From the NCBI GenBank assembly GCA_023957775.1, contig JAMLGR010000002.1, positions 1 to 64,000 on the forward strand: a stretch of DNA of 64,000 nucleotides. Reading direction: 5' to 3'. Positions 7,577 through 16,527 of the stretch are shown here, in pieces (positions within the stretch are counted from its first letter, which is position 1; the number at the start of each line of letters is the position of its first letter). The notes under the pieces were generated by a model that was not told the origin of the DNA, searched no databases, and saw only the letters and a program-made list of their open reading frames with translations. Both the position numbers and the translations under genes were made by a program. The DNA is from Fimbriimonadaceae bacterium. Lineage in GTDB: Bacteria > Armatimonadota > Fimbriimonadia > Fimbriimonadales > Fimbriimonadaceae.

Positions 7577-10027
7577 ATGCCCAAACTGGACCGCTCCGAT
7601 GCCACGCCGGCACCTCCCCGCCGCCGCCTCATCCCCGTGCTGGCGGTGCGCGACACGGTGCACTTCCCCAACCTCATCAACACGGTCCACGTGGCGCGCG
7701 AGTCATCGCTGAGGGCTGTCCGGCGGGCTCTGGAGACGGATCGGCGCGTCCTCGTGTTGAGTCAGCGAGACATGTCGGTGGAGGACCCCTCCGCCTCGGA
7801 TCTCTGTCGGATCGGCACGCTCAGCGAGACGCTCCAAGCGCTTCCGATGCCGGACGCCACGTTACGGGCGGTCCTCCGCGGCACGGGTCGCGTCGAAGTG
7901 CGCCACCTGGTCAAACGCGGATCGATCTTCTATGCCGAGGCGATTCCGGTGAGCACGGTACCCGCTCACGGGGTGGAAGCCGACGCACTCATGCGTGAGT
8001 GCCTCGACTCCCTCGAGGCGGTCATCCGCCTAGGCGACGAGGTGCCTCCCGAAGCCCTTCCCGCCGTGGCCCACCTCGACGATGCGGGAGCCCTCGCCGA
8101 CGCGATCGCGCACCATCTGCCCCTCAAACCGCTCGTCAAGCAGGGCCTCTTGGAGGAGGTGGACGATCATCGGCGCCTCGACGAGGTGCTTCGGTGCCTT
8201 CGCCGAGAGATGCAGGTGCTCGAGATGCGGGCGGACATCAAGCACCGGGTGGACAGGGAGGTCGCCGACGTCCAGCGCGAGTACTACCTGCGCGAGCAGC
8301 TTCGCGTGATCCAGACCGAACTCGACGAGCGCGGCGCGCGCGTCAGCGACGCCGAGCTTCTTCGCGAGCGCATCGCCTCGTGCGGGATCTCCGGCTCCTC
8401 CCTCGACAAGGCCCTTGCCGAGGTCGACCGACTGGATCGAACCCCTCCGTCGTCCCCCGAAGCCGTGGTGCTGCGCAACTACCTCGAGTGGATCGCGGAA
8501 CTGCCCTGGTCGCGGCTCAGCGAAGATCGCCTGGACGTCAAGGCCGCGGCCTCCCTTCTCGACCAACAGCACTACGGCTTGCAGAACGTCAAGGGGCGGA
8601 TCTTGGACTTCCTCGCCGTTCGCCAGCTCAACCAAACCCTGCGCGGGCCGATTCTCTGCTTCGTGGGTCCCCCGGGCGTGGGAAAGACGAGCCTCGGACG
8701 GTCGATCGCCGAGGCGATGGACCGCTCGTTCCATCGGCTGTCCCTCGGAGGCGTCCGAGACGAGGCGGAGATCCGAGGCCACCGCCGGACCTACGTCGGC
8801 GCCCGGCCGGGATGTTTGGCTCAGGCGATGCGGACGTGCGGAACGCGCAACCCGGTCCTCGTGCTGGACGAGATCGACAAGATGGGACACGACCTTCGCG
8901 GAGACCCGACCAGCGCCTTGCTCGAAGCGCTCGATCCCGAACAGAACGCCCGCTTCGTCGACCACTATCTGGAGCTTCCCCTCGATCTCAGCGCCGTGCT
9001 GTTCATCGCCACGGCCAATGTGCTGGAGGAGATCCCCGCCCCGCTGCTCGACCGGATGGAGATCATCCGGTTCCCTAGCTACACGAGCGAGGAGAAGGTT
9101 CACATCGCCACCCGTTTCCTCATCCCTCGCGCGATCCGCGAGAACGGGCTGCTCAAATTCAACCTGGACCTGCATCCGGACGTTCCGGCGCTGCTCGTCG
9201 ACGAGTACACGCGGGAGGCCGGGGTTCGCTCGCTCGAACGGGTCGTCGACGAGCTCTGCAGGAAGGTCGCGCGACAAGCCGCAGGCTCGCGGAAACGCAC
9301 GTTCCGCATCGGCATGCCGGAGGTTTCGAAGCTGCTGGGAATTCCCCGCTACCCGCGCGATTCAAGCGGCCTGCGAGACCGGGTCGGCGCAGCCACGGGG
9401 CTGGTGGTGACCGAAGCGGGAGGAGACGTCGTCCAGATCGAGGCCAGCGTCCTCGAGCCGCTCGGCCCCTCGCCGGTACTGCACCTCACGGGCAACCTGG
9501 GCAACGTGATGAAGGAGTCCGCCCAAGCGGCCATGACGTACATTCGCGCCACGCAGCCCGATTGGGCGCCGGGCCGCACGTTGCGCCACGACGTCCACAT
9601 CCACGTTCCGGCGGCGGCGACCCCGAAGGACGGGCCGAGCGCGGGCCTGACCATCGGCGTCGCCCTTGCCTCCGCGCTGTCCGGCGCGGCGGTGCGCGGG
9701 GACGTCGCCATGACGGGCGAACTGACTTTGCGGGGGAACGTCCTGGCGGTCGGCGGTGTCCGCGACAAGGTACTCGCCGCCCACCGCGCGGGAATCACCA
9801 CCGTCATCCTGCCCGAAGAGAACAGAATCGATCTGGGCGAGATTCCCGAGAGCATCCAAAAGGCCGTGCGGCTCCAGTTTGTGGAGACGATGGACCAGGC
9901 GCTTGCCATCGCCCTGCGTCCCACCGGGACAACCCACACTAGTCGGCGAGGTTCCGCAGTTCCAACATCCGCTCGAGGGCAAGCGTCGCGAAGCGGGCGG
10001 TCTTTTCCGGCACCTGGATCTCGTTGA
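7577..10027 (+). CDS. lon: ATP-dependent protease Lon (LonA type)
   Basis: An 816-residue cytosolic AAA+ protease that degrades misfolded and regulatory proteins. Domains in order: N-terminal substrate-binding LON domain (about 15-200, with IPVLAVRDTVHFP), a coiled segment (about 205-260), the AAA+ module with Walker A GPPGVGKT at 364-371 and Walker B PVLVLDEIDK around 426-435, and the peptidase domain. The Ser-Lys dyad is visible: Ser688 in KDGPSAGLTIG and Lys731 in GGVRDKVLAAHRAG. The last 30 or so residues (THTSRRGSAVPT...) are unlike the family and arise because the frame runs 89 bases into the opposing nadA gene before reaching a stop. Confidence 0.95.
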   Translation: MPKLDRSDATPAPPRRRLIPVLAVRDTVHFPNLINTVHVARESSLRAVRRALETDRRVLVLSQRDMSVEDPSASDLCRIGTLSETLQALPMPDATLRAVLRGTGRVEVRHLVKRGSIFYAEAIPVSTVPAHGVEADALMRECLDSLEAVIRLGDEVPPEALPAVAHLDDAGALADAIAHHLPLKPLVKQGLLEEVDDHRRLDEVLRCLRREMQVLEMRADIKHRVDREVADVQREYYLREQLRVIQTELDERGARVSDAELLRERIASCGISGSSLDKALAEVDRLDRTPPSSPEAVVLRNYLEWIAELPWSRLSEDRLDVKAAASLLDQQHYGLQNVKGRILDFLAVRQLNQTLRGPILCFVGPPGVGKTSLGRSIAEAMDRSFHRLSLGGVRDEAEIRGHRRTYVGARPGCLAQAMRTCGTRNPVLVLDEIDKMGHDLRGDPTSALLEALDPEQNARFVDHYLELPLDLSAVLFIATANVLEEIPAPLLDRMEIIRFPSYTSEEKVHIATRFLIPRAIRENGLLKFNLDLHPDVPALLVDEYTREAGVRSLERVVDELCRKVARQAAGSRKRTFRIGMPEVSKLLGIPRYPRDSSGLRDRVGAATGLVVTEAGGDVVQIEASVLEPLGPSPVLHLTGNLGNVMKESAQAAMTYIRATQPDWAPGRTLRHDVHIHVPAAATPKDGPSAGLTIGVALASALSGAAVRGDVAMTGELTLRGNVLAVGGVRDKVLAAHRAGITTVILPEENRIDLGEIPESIQKAVRLQFVETMDQALAIALRPTGTTHTSRRGSAVPTSARGQASRSGRSFPAPGSR

Positions 10028-11069
10028 GCACCACCCCTTCGACGAGGTTCTCGAGCACCCAGCACAGAAAGCTGGGGTGGATTCGGTACATGGTCGAACA
10101 GGGGCAGATTTGCGGGTCCAGGCAGAAGATCGTCTTGTCGGGGTGCTCTTTGGCCAAGCGGCTGACCAGGTTGATCTCGGTCCCGATCGCCCAGGTGCTC
10201 CCCGACTCCGCCGCCTCCACCGTCTTGATGATGAACTCCGTCGAACCGTCGAGATCGGATTCCCGCACCACTTCCAACGTGCACTCGGGATGGACCAGCA
10301 CCTTCACGTCCGGGTGCTCGGCTCGCGCCTGCCGCACCTGCTCGACCGTGAACCGACCGTGCACGCTGCAGTGCCCCTTCCAGAGCAGGAACGTGGCTCG
10401 GCGCAGGTCGTCCACGGTGTTGCCACCCAGGGGCTTGAAGGGATCCCACACCACCATGTCCCGGTCGGGATCGTAGCCGAGCTTGACGCCTGTGTTCCGT
10501 CCGAGATGCTGGTCGGGAAAGAAGAGGATCTTCTCGCCGCGTGTCAGGGCCCACTTCACCGCCACCGGGGCGTTGGTCGAGGTGCAGACCGTTCCTCCGC
10601 GCTCGCCGACGAACGCTTTGAGGTTGGCCGCGGAGTTGATGTACGTGACCGGCACCACGCGCGGCCCAGCCCCCGCGGCATCCGGCGCGCGGGCGTCCAA
10701 CTCCTTCACCAGCGCGTTCCAGCAGTTGCGCACCTGGAAGTGGTTGGCCATATCAGCCATCGAGCAGCCCGCGGCGAGGTTGGGGAGGATCACGCGCTGG
10801 TTGGGGGCCGCCAACATGTCGGCGCTCTCGGCCATGAAGTGGACCCCGCAGAAGACGATGAACTCCGCCTCCGGGTGCGCGGACGCGTTCTGGGCGAGCT
10901 TGTACGAATCGCCGCGGTAGTCGCAGTGCTCGATGATCTCGTCGCGCTGGTAGTGGTGTCCCAGCATCACGAGGCGGGAACCGAGTTTGGCCTTCGCCGC
11001 GGCGATGCGCGCGCGAGCCTGCCCCTCGTCGAGCGAGGCGTACTCCTGCGGAAGCGGTTCTTGATACAT
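9939..11069 (-). CDS. nadA: Quinolinate synthase NadA
   Basis: A 376-residue enzyme that condenses iminoaspartate with dihydroxyacetone phosphate to make quinolinate, the first pyridine-ring step of NAD synthesis. It carries an oxygen-sensitive [4Fe-4S] cluster. Supporting segments: LVMLGHHYQRDEIIEHCDYRG, FIVFCGVHFMAESADML, VPVTYINSAANLKAF, CTSTNA, FFPDQHLGRNTG, KGHCSVHGRF, VLVHPECTLEVV, WAIGTEINLV and CLDPQICPCSTMYRI. Candidate cluster cysteines are all present. Neither nadB nor nadC is adjacent. The gene is downstream of dxs on the same strand by about 111 bases, and its 3' end overlaps the end of lon. Confidence 0.95.
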   Translation of the reverse strand: MYQEPLPQEYASLDEGQARARIAAAKAKLGSRLVMLGHHYQRDEIIEHCDYRGDSYKLAQNASAHPEAEFIVFCGVHFMAESADMLAAPNQRVILPNLAAGCSMADMANHFQVRNCWNALVKELDARAPDAAGAGPRVVPVTYINSAANLKAFVGERGGTVCTSTNAPVAVKWALTRGEKILFFPDQHLGRNTGVKLGYDPDRDMVVWDPFKPLGGNTVDDLRRATFLLWKGHCSVHGRFTVEQVRQARAEHPDVKVLVHPECTLEVVRESDLDGSTEFIIKTVEAAESGSTWAIGTEINLVSRLAKEHPDKTIFCLDPQICPCSTMYRIHPSFLCWVLENLVEGVVLNEIQVPEKTARFATLALERMLELRNLAD

Positions 11070-11180
11070 TTCTACTCAACCCGAGGCGGGCCGCTCAGGG
11101 GCATCTTGCCCGCTGGATGCCGTGCAACAGTCCTGCTCAGGACGGGGATGTTGTCGCAAGACACGGTAAGAAAAGTGTAC

Positions 11181-13106
11181 CTAAGCCCGGGACTCGGGAC
11201 TCCGCACACGAGCCTTCGCCGCCGACGGAGCGCGTTCCCGGCCGAGCACGGCGTCCACCACGCCTTCGGCGTCGAGCCCCACGTCCCTTCGGATCAACGG
11301 TTGGGCGCCGTGTTCGACGAACGCATCGGGCAGAGCGAGAATTTCGAACGGGATCGCACCGAGACCACGCTCGGCCAAACCGTCGCGCACCTGCTGGCCA
11401 AAGCCGCCGATCCGCACGTTCTCTTCGATGGTGACCACGCGACCGCATCGCTCGGCCGCCTCGGCGAAGGCGTCCAAATCCAGGGGTTTGAGGAACCGCG
11501 CATTCACGACGGTCGCCTCGAGGCCGTGCTCGCGGAGCCGCGCGGCGGCCTCCCAGGCCGCTCCCACCATCGACCCCACCGCGAAGATCGCCAAGTCCTC
11601 GCCGTCGCACAAGACCTCCGCCTTGCCGAACTGAATCGAGGTCCGCGACTCGGGCAACGCATCGTCGCTGGCGCCCCGTGGGTAGCGGACCGCGAGCGGA
11701 CCGGCCTCGTAGGTGCTGGCGAACCGGGTCATCTCGCGCAGCTCGGTGGTGTCGCGGGGAGCCATCAGCACGAGGTTCGGCATCAGGGTGAGATAGGAGA
11801 TGTCGAACGCGCCGTGGTGCGTCGGGCCGTCGTCCCCGACGAGCCCCGCCCGATCCATGAAGAACCGAACGGGCAGCCGCTGGATGCACACATCGTGCAG
11901 CACTTGGTCGAAACCGCGTTGGAGGAACGTCGAGTAGATCGCGCAGAACGGCTTGAGCCCGCCCGCCGCGAGGCCCGCGGCAAAGGTCACGGCATGCTGT
12001 TCCGCGATTCCAACGTCGTAGAACTGGTCGGGAAACTCCTTGGCGAAGCGGTTGAGCCCCGTGCCGTCGGGCATGGCGGCCGTGATCGCTACAACCGTCG
12101 GGTCCTGCTCCGCACACTCGACGGCCGCATCGCCGAACGCTTGCATGAAGGTCACGGGGCCGGCCGATTTCACCATCTCGCAAGCCGCCAGATCGAACGG
12201 CCCGACGCCGTGCCACTTGCGGGCGTCCTCCTCGGCGACCTCGTAGCCCTTCCCCTTGACGGTCAGGGCGTGGACGAACACGGGCCCCCTCAACTCTCGG
12301 ACGTTGCGGAAGACCTCGAGCAGGGTGGGCAGGTCGTGCCCGTCGATCGGGCCGATGTACTCGAAGCCCATCTCCTCGAAAATCGTGCCCGTGTCTTCAG
12401 GTGCGAAGTAGTGCGTGATGCCGTGACGCAGGCCCGCGGCGACCCTGGACACTGGAGAGGGGAGCTTCTCCACCACCTCTTTGGCGCGATGCGCGAGGTC
12501 CTGCAACAGGGGCCGCGACCGAAGCTTCTGGAGATAGGTGGTCAGGGCGCCCACGTTCGGAGCGATGGACATGCGGTTGTCGTTGAGCACGACGGTCAGG
12601 TCGGTCTTCATCTCCCCCGCATGGTTGAGGGCCTCCCACGACATCCCCGACGAGATCGCCGCGTCTCCGGTCACGGCCACGACGCGTTCTCGCGTTCCCA
12701 GCCGGTCGCGCGCCGTGGCGAACCCGAGGGCGGCCGAGATCGCCGTGCCCGCGTGGCCCGCACCAAAAGCGTCCAACTCGTGCTCGTCGCGCTTGAGAAA
12801 TCCGCTAAGCCCCTTGTGTTTGCGAAGGGTGTCGAAGCGGCCCAACCGGCCCGTCAACATCTTGTGCGGGTAGGCCTGATGCCCCGTGTCCCACACGACC
12901 TTGTCCGGAGGCAGCGAGTACGCCGCGTACATCGCCACGGTGAGTTCGACCGTGCCGAGGTTGGAACTGAAGTGTCCACCGGTCTTGCTGACACGCTCGA
13001 GGATGGCGTGGCGAACCTCGTCCACCACCTCCTGCAGCTCCTTGTCGGACAGTTTGTGCAAGTCCGTGGGTTGCACGATGGCGGACAAATGTCTCAGATG
13101 CTCCAT
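11181..13106 (-). CDS. dxs: 1-deoxy-D-xylulose-5-phosphate synthase
   Basis: A 641-residue thiamine-diphosphate enzyme joining pyruvate and glyceraldehyde-3-phosphate in the first step of the MEP isoprenoid pathway. Family marks: GHFSSNLGTVELTVAMY near the start, HQAYPHKMLTGR, the ThDP/Mg segment GDAAISSGMSWEALNHAG, EYIGPIDGHD, KGKGYEVAEEDARKWHGVG, and the transketolase pyrimidine-binding segment YDVGIAEQHAVTFAAGLA. I start it at the ATG at 13106 (MEHLRHLSAIVQ) because AAGGGGAAGG lies just upstream. The frame stays open another 52 codons, but those residues are not family-like. No other MEP gene is adjacent. Confidence 0.95.
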   Translation of the reverse strand: MEHLRHLSAIVQPTDLHKLSDKELQEVVDEVRHAILERVSKTGGHFSSNLGTVELTVAMYAAYSLPPDKVVWDTGHQAYPHKMLTGRLGRFDTLRKHKGLSGFLKRDEHELDAFGAGHAGTAISAALGFATARDRLGTRERVVAVTGDAAISSGMSWEALNHAGEMKTDLTVVLNDNRMSIAPNVGALTTYLQKLRSRPLLQDLAHRAKEVVEKLPSPVSRVAAGLRHGITHYFAPEDTGTIFEEMGFEYIGPIDGHDLPTLLEVFRNVRELRGPVFVHALTVKGKGYEVAEEDARKWHGVGPFDLAACEMVKSAGPVTFMQAFGDAAVECAEQDPTVVAITAAMPDGTGLNRFAKEFPDQFYDVGIAEQHAVTFAAGLAAGGLKPFCAIYSTFLQRGFDQVLHDVCIQRLPVRFFMDRAGLVGDDGPTHHGAFDISYLTLMPNLVLMAPRDTTELREMTRFASTYEAGPLAVRYPRGASDDALPESRTSIQFGKAEVLCDGEDLAIFAVGSMVGAAWEAAARLREHGLEATVVNARFLKPLDLDAFAEAAERCGRVVTIEENVRIGGFGQQVRDGLAERGLGAIPFEILALPDAFVEHGAQPLIRRDVGLDAEGVVDAVLGRERAPSAAKARVRSPESRA

Positions 13107-13233
13107 AGACCTTCCCCTTAGCATACGCGTTACGCCGCTTCTGCGTTTGGAAGCGCGCCGAGGGGCCTTGCTCCAATAACCGCAATTCTCAACCTGGCGT
13201 TCCAACGGATCGGCCGTAGAATCAAGGGTGCCC

Positions 13234-13647
13234 ATGAAGGCAATCTTGTTGATCGAGGACAATCCCGATGACGAGCGGCTGGCAGTGCGGGCGATTCAGG
13301 AGCGGGTCGCGGAAAGCCGGATCGTCGTCGCGCGCGACGGCGCCGAAGCCGTCGATCAGTTGGAGAACGAAGGAGACCAGTTCGACCTGGTGTTGCTCGA
13401 CCTGAAGTTGCCCAAGATCAGCGGCCTCGACGTGCTCAGGCGGCTGCGCGGAGCTCCTGCGACGGCCCAAATGCCCGTCATCGTGCTCACGTCCTCGAAC
13501 GAGGGGTCTGATTTGGCGTCCGCCCGCGCCCTCGGAGCGGACCTCTACGTGCAAAAGGCCGTGGACCTCGACTCCTTCCGCCGGTCGATCGACACGATTC
13601 TGGATCGTTGGCTTTCGGGCACCCCCGTCGCAAGCGACTCGCGGTAG
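13234..13647 (+). CDS. Single-domain response regulator (Rcp1-like receiver)
   Basis: A 137-residue CheY-fold receiver with no output domain. It has the acidic start (ILLIEDNPDDE), the phosphoacceptor Asp in FDLVLLDLKLPKISGLDVL, the Thr/Ser of VIVLTSSN, and a late Lys in YVQKAVDLDSF. NPDDE and LPKISG are typical of the Rcp1 group, partners of phytochrome-type or other hybrid kinases. Here an extra acidic residue follows the usual DD, but all core residues are present. The start is ATG 13234, with AAGGG a few bases upstream; a GTG two codons earlier is possible. No histidine kinase is adjacent, so it is an orphan. It is convergent with the next gene, ten bases apart. Confidence 0.9.
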   Translation: MKAILLIEDNPDDERLAVRAIQERVAESRIVVARDGAEAVDQLENEGDQFDLVLLDLKLPKISGLDVLRRLRGAPATAQMPVIVLTSSNEGSDLASARALGADLYVQKAVDLDSFRRSIDTILDRWLSGTPVASDSR

Positions 13648-13656
13648 CGCGCGAGC

Positions 13657-14547
13657 CTAGTGTTGGGCGCGCACCCACGCGTGCAAAGCGGCCGACGCCT
13701 CCGTTCCCTTCGTGGGAATCAGCTCCAAGCAGGGGATCCCCTCCCATTGGCCCCGATCGAGTCCGCCCGCGCGAACTTCCAAAGGCTCCGTTTCCAAGCC
13801 CACCGTGTGCCCCTCGGCAACCAGGTTGCCCAGGAGGTTCGACTGCGCAAGTCCGATGAGAAAGGCGGCCGCCACCTCGGCGTCCGTTTGGGCGAGGCCG
13901 TAGATCTCGATCTCCGGAAGGCTGAACTTCTGCAGGCCGAGGGTGAAGGCGTGCCAACCCTCTCGGCTCGGCTCAAACCGAACCACCACGTGCTCGCGCG
14001 CATCGACGCGCGGGTCCAGGCGCGGATGCACGAACAGCTTCTCGGGAAGCACGTACCGCTGGGCCAGCGGGTCGGCGACCACCCCCTGCGTCGCCCCGCC
14101 CAGGCGCCGGGCCAGATTGAGAAGGAAATCCAGGGCGGGGTAGACGTCGGGATCGTGCGACTCGAAGCTCAACTGCATCACGATCCAGGTGGCGCGCAAC
14201 CTGGCGAGCACCTCCTCCTCGAGCAGGGCCGCCAGGGGGCTGGTCGCGACCCAAGACGGGTCGAAGCCCGCCTCCTCCTTGCTGAGGACGCGCATCCGAA
14301 GGACCGTCTTGCGGTCTGTCGAGGCCAACGCGTACTCGCCCCGCTCCATCGGCCGCTGCAGATCGGCTTTCGACGCACCGGGCGCAAGCGGCACGCCGAA
14401 TCCCGGAACAGCGCCGTCCGCCCCCTTGGGCTCGATCGTCGAAACGAGCGCCGGCAACATCGCCTGGCCGCTCAGGACCGAGATGTAGAATCGGTCGGAA
14501 AGACCGAAACCGGGTGTCTTGGGCTTGCTGAACTTGAACAGCCTCAC
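13657..14547 (-). CDS. Protein of unknown function, third gene of the HTTM set
   Basis: A 296-residue soluble protein from a GTG at 14547. It has no signal peptide or membrane segment. The sequence opens with a basic stretch (RLFKFSKPKTPGFGLSDRFY) and contains ALLEEEVLARLRATWIVMQLSFESHDPDVYPALDFLLNLARRLGG. I do not recognise a family. Its GTG overlaps the stop of the HTTM gene by four bases (GTGA), so the two are probably translationally coupled and their products may work together. Confidence 0.7.
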   Translation of the reverse strand: MRLFKFSKPKTPGFGLSDRFYISVLSGQAMLPALVSTIEPKGADGAVPGFGVPLAPGASKADLQRPMERGEYALASTDRKTVLRMRVLSKEEAGFDPSWVATSPLAALLEEEVLARLRATWIVMQLSFESHDPDVYPALDFLLNLARRLGGATQGVVADPLAQRYVLPEKLFVHPRLDPRVDAREHVVVRFEPSREGWHAFTLGLQKFSLPEIEIYGLAQTDAEVAAAFLIGLAQSNLLGNLVAEGHTVGLETEPLEVRAGGLDRGQWEGIPCLELIPTKGTEASAALHAWVRAQH

Positions 14548-15752
14548 GCGCGAGCCACCGTCGCCGTGGGAGAGGGCTCGCTCCGACCCTCGGGCGCGCG
14601 GGTCGCCCCTTCGAGCCACGCGCGCCATCGGCCCCAGACAAGCAAACCGGCGAACGGGACGACCCCCAAGGAACGCTGCAGCGAGGCCTTGAACGGATCC
14701 ACGGCCTCCCCGCGCGCATTGGTCGCGGTCCACGTTTCCGCCGTGCCCTCCCCGTACTCGACCCATCCCATCGGGTCCGCGGCCTCCAACGCCCGCCGAG
14801 GATCCGGGGCGAGGACTTGGCCCTTTGGCAACTCCACCCGCACACGGAAGCGCGACAATCGCGCCCCGAACCGGCGCGCCCAGGCGGCGACTTCCCCACC
14901 CTCGTAGAAGCACACGTACGTCGACGTCGTGATGAAGGCAAACAACGGGATGTTGAACCGGTACTCGATGAACGCGTGCATCGCGAGGCCCGCGAGCAAC
15001 ACCCACTTGCGGAAGGGGCGGTAAAAGACCAACGTCGCCAAGGCAAGCTCGACCGCGAGCGTGCCGTAGGTGGTGAGCTGGACGAACCAGAGGCTGTTTT
15101 CGAGCGCTTCGGGAACCCAAAACCGGTGGAACTCCGGAAGGTGGGCGGGATACCAGGTGGCCGTCCCGTCGAACCAGAACGTGCCGCCGCGTTTGTGCCA
15201 CACGGTGGTGAGATACAGGAGCGCGATGTTGAACTGCACCAGCCGTTGGCCCAGAAGCGGCACGGCTCGGTGTGGAACCTGGGCCTTGCCTCTCCACAAG
15301 GCGAGGAGCCGATCGACGCTGCAAGCGGCGCCGCTGGGAGCCAGCGCCACGTAGATCAGCCCCACGCGCATCAGGGTGTCGCCCCCATGGAGGATCAGGA
15401 GGTTCCGGTGGTGCAAGCTCACCACCCCGATCGCGAACAAGATGGAGCTGACGCGCGTCCACAGCCCGATCGTGGTGAGGATTCCGGCCACGACGACCGC
15501 CGCATAGAATGCGGCGATCCAGGGGGTCTCCGCCACGTTCCGAAGCGGATTGATCCGCCAATCGTCCCCCGCGTAGAGGCGGGTGACCTCCATCGGCGAA
15601 TACCCCGACTGGGTGTACCACGAGTTGAAGTACAGGGCCACCATGAGGAGGTTCACGACCGCCAGCCCTGCAAAGAGGATGCGGAACAGGCCCATCGTCA
15701 CGGGCGATCCGTAGCCGAAGAACCACCTGTCGAGCGACCGGAGCGCCTTCAC
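14544..15752 (-). CDS. HTTM-domain integral membrane protein (gamma-carboxylase-like fold)
   Basis: A 402-residue multi-pass protein starting at GTG 15752 (MKALRSLDRWFFGYGSPVTM). The segments YTQSGYSPMEVTRLY, RVSSILFAIGVVSLHHRNLLIL, HGGDTLMRVGLIYVALAPSG and the late FNIPLFAFITTSTYVCF fit the HTTM domain, shared with vitamin K-dependent gamma-carboxylase. In bacteria the family is mostly uncharacterised. Around eight hydrophobic segments are visible, followed by a soluble C-terminal tail and one last hydrophobic stretch. The GTG overlaps the upstream gene's stop by four bases and the gene overlaps the downstream GTG the same way, so the three are tightly coupled. Carboxylase activity is not implied. 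Confidence 0.8.
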   Translation of the reverse strand: MKALRSLDRWFFGYGSPVTMGLFRILFAGLAVVNLLMVALYFNSWYTQSGYSPMEVTRLYAGDDWRINPLRNVAETPWIAAFYAAVVVAGILTTIGLWTRVSSILFAIGVVSLHHRNLLILHGGDTLMRVGLIYVALAPSGAACSVDRLLALWRGKAQVPHRAVPLLGQRLVQFNIALLYLTTVWHKRGGTFWFDGTATWYPAHLPEFHRFWVPEALENSLWFVQLTTYGTLAVELALATLVFYRPFRKWVLLAGLAMHAFIEYRFNIPLFAFITTSTYVCFYEGGEVAAWARRFGARLSRFRVRVELPKGQVLAPDPRRALEAADPMGWVEYGEGTAETWTATNARGEAVDPFKASLQRSLGVVPFAGLLVWGRWRAWLEGATRAPEGRSEPSPTATVARA

Positions 15753-16474
15753 GGCGTCCCTCCATCGCTCCGAAGTTTCTTCTGATCCACGTCGTACTCG
15801 TAGTAGGTGTGGACCGTGTACTCGTCCGGGGTGATTTCGCCGGGTGGCTGGATGAAACGGTAGTGGCGCCGAAGCGACACGTGGACGGGCGGGTTGTTCT
15901 CGTTCTTCTCGTACTCTTCGAGCGCGATGCGCTGGGCGAAGGCGGGCCAAAGGAAGGTGAAGTCCTCGGAGTGAGCCCGCTCCAGATACTTGCGGTACCG
16001 TTCCTGCACATACTTGAGCGGCAACGGGAGGGTGGCGATGCGGGGGTAATCGTGCACCACGCGCGTCCCGTCCTGGAACTCGACGATCGCGTCCACCCAG
16101 ACATCGAGATTCGACGGGTTGGGAGCGAACATGTCCCAGTACTGCCACATGCCGGTGGGAATGAGGTAGGCGTGGATCGCGAGCGAAAGCCAGTGCATCG
16201 GGCCGTCGACTTGCGCGGGCGGCGTCTTGGCGCGCGAGGCGAAAAGCAGAACGTTGTCGTGGACGTAGGACACCGAGCTCCGCGCGAAGTCCGGGAGGGA
16301 GTCGGTGCTGACCGACGGGACGATCGAGCCGTTGGCGAGTCCGGGTGCCGGAGCAGGAAGGCTCCACAGCGTGATCGCCAGCAAGTGGAACGCCACCAGT
16401 GGCTTCACCCAAACCGGCAAGGTCCGGACCTGCTCGGTGCTTTCGGGAACCGACCCTTCGCCCATCCGCCTCAT
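15749..16474 (-). CDS. Membrane-anchored companion of the HTTM protein
   Basis: A 241-residue protein with one clear hydrophobic segment at about residues 23-42 (WVKPLVAFHLLAITLWSLP), then a mostly soluble body. The segment LIPTGMWQYWDMFAPNPSNLDVWVDA recalls the W-x-M-F-(A/S)-P-x-P motif often seen in genes beside HTTM proteins. The C-terminal part is rich in Tyr and charged residues (HYRFIQPPGEITPDEYTVHT). It is the first gene of the four-base-overlapping trio with the HTTM gene and the 296-residue unknown, and lies 53 bases downstream of the TPR gene. Function unknown. Confidence 0.75.
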   Translation of the reverse strand: MRRMGEGSVPESTEQVRTLPVWVKPLVAFHLLAITLWSLPAPAPGLANGSIVPSVSTDSLPDFARSSVSYVHDNVLLFASRAKTPPAQVDGPMHWLSLAIHAYLIPTGMWQYWDMFAPNPSNLDVWVDAIVEFQDGTRVVHDYPRIATLPLPLKYVQERYRKYLERAHSEDFTFLWPAFAQRIALEEYEKNENNPPVHVSLRRHYRFIQPPGEITPDEYTVHTYYEYDVDQKKLRSDGGTP

Positions 16475-16527
16475 TCTAAGCCATCGCGCCCCCCGCGCCT
16501 ATGACAGGGCTCATCTTCCCACAGCGT

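Noticed and set aside
9756-13121. A 1121-codon open frame antisense to nadA and dxs
   Set aside because: The opposite strand encodes two clear enzymes with full motifs. The antisense frame is Arg/Asp/Gly/Val-rich without family features, as expected from GC-rich codon bias.
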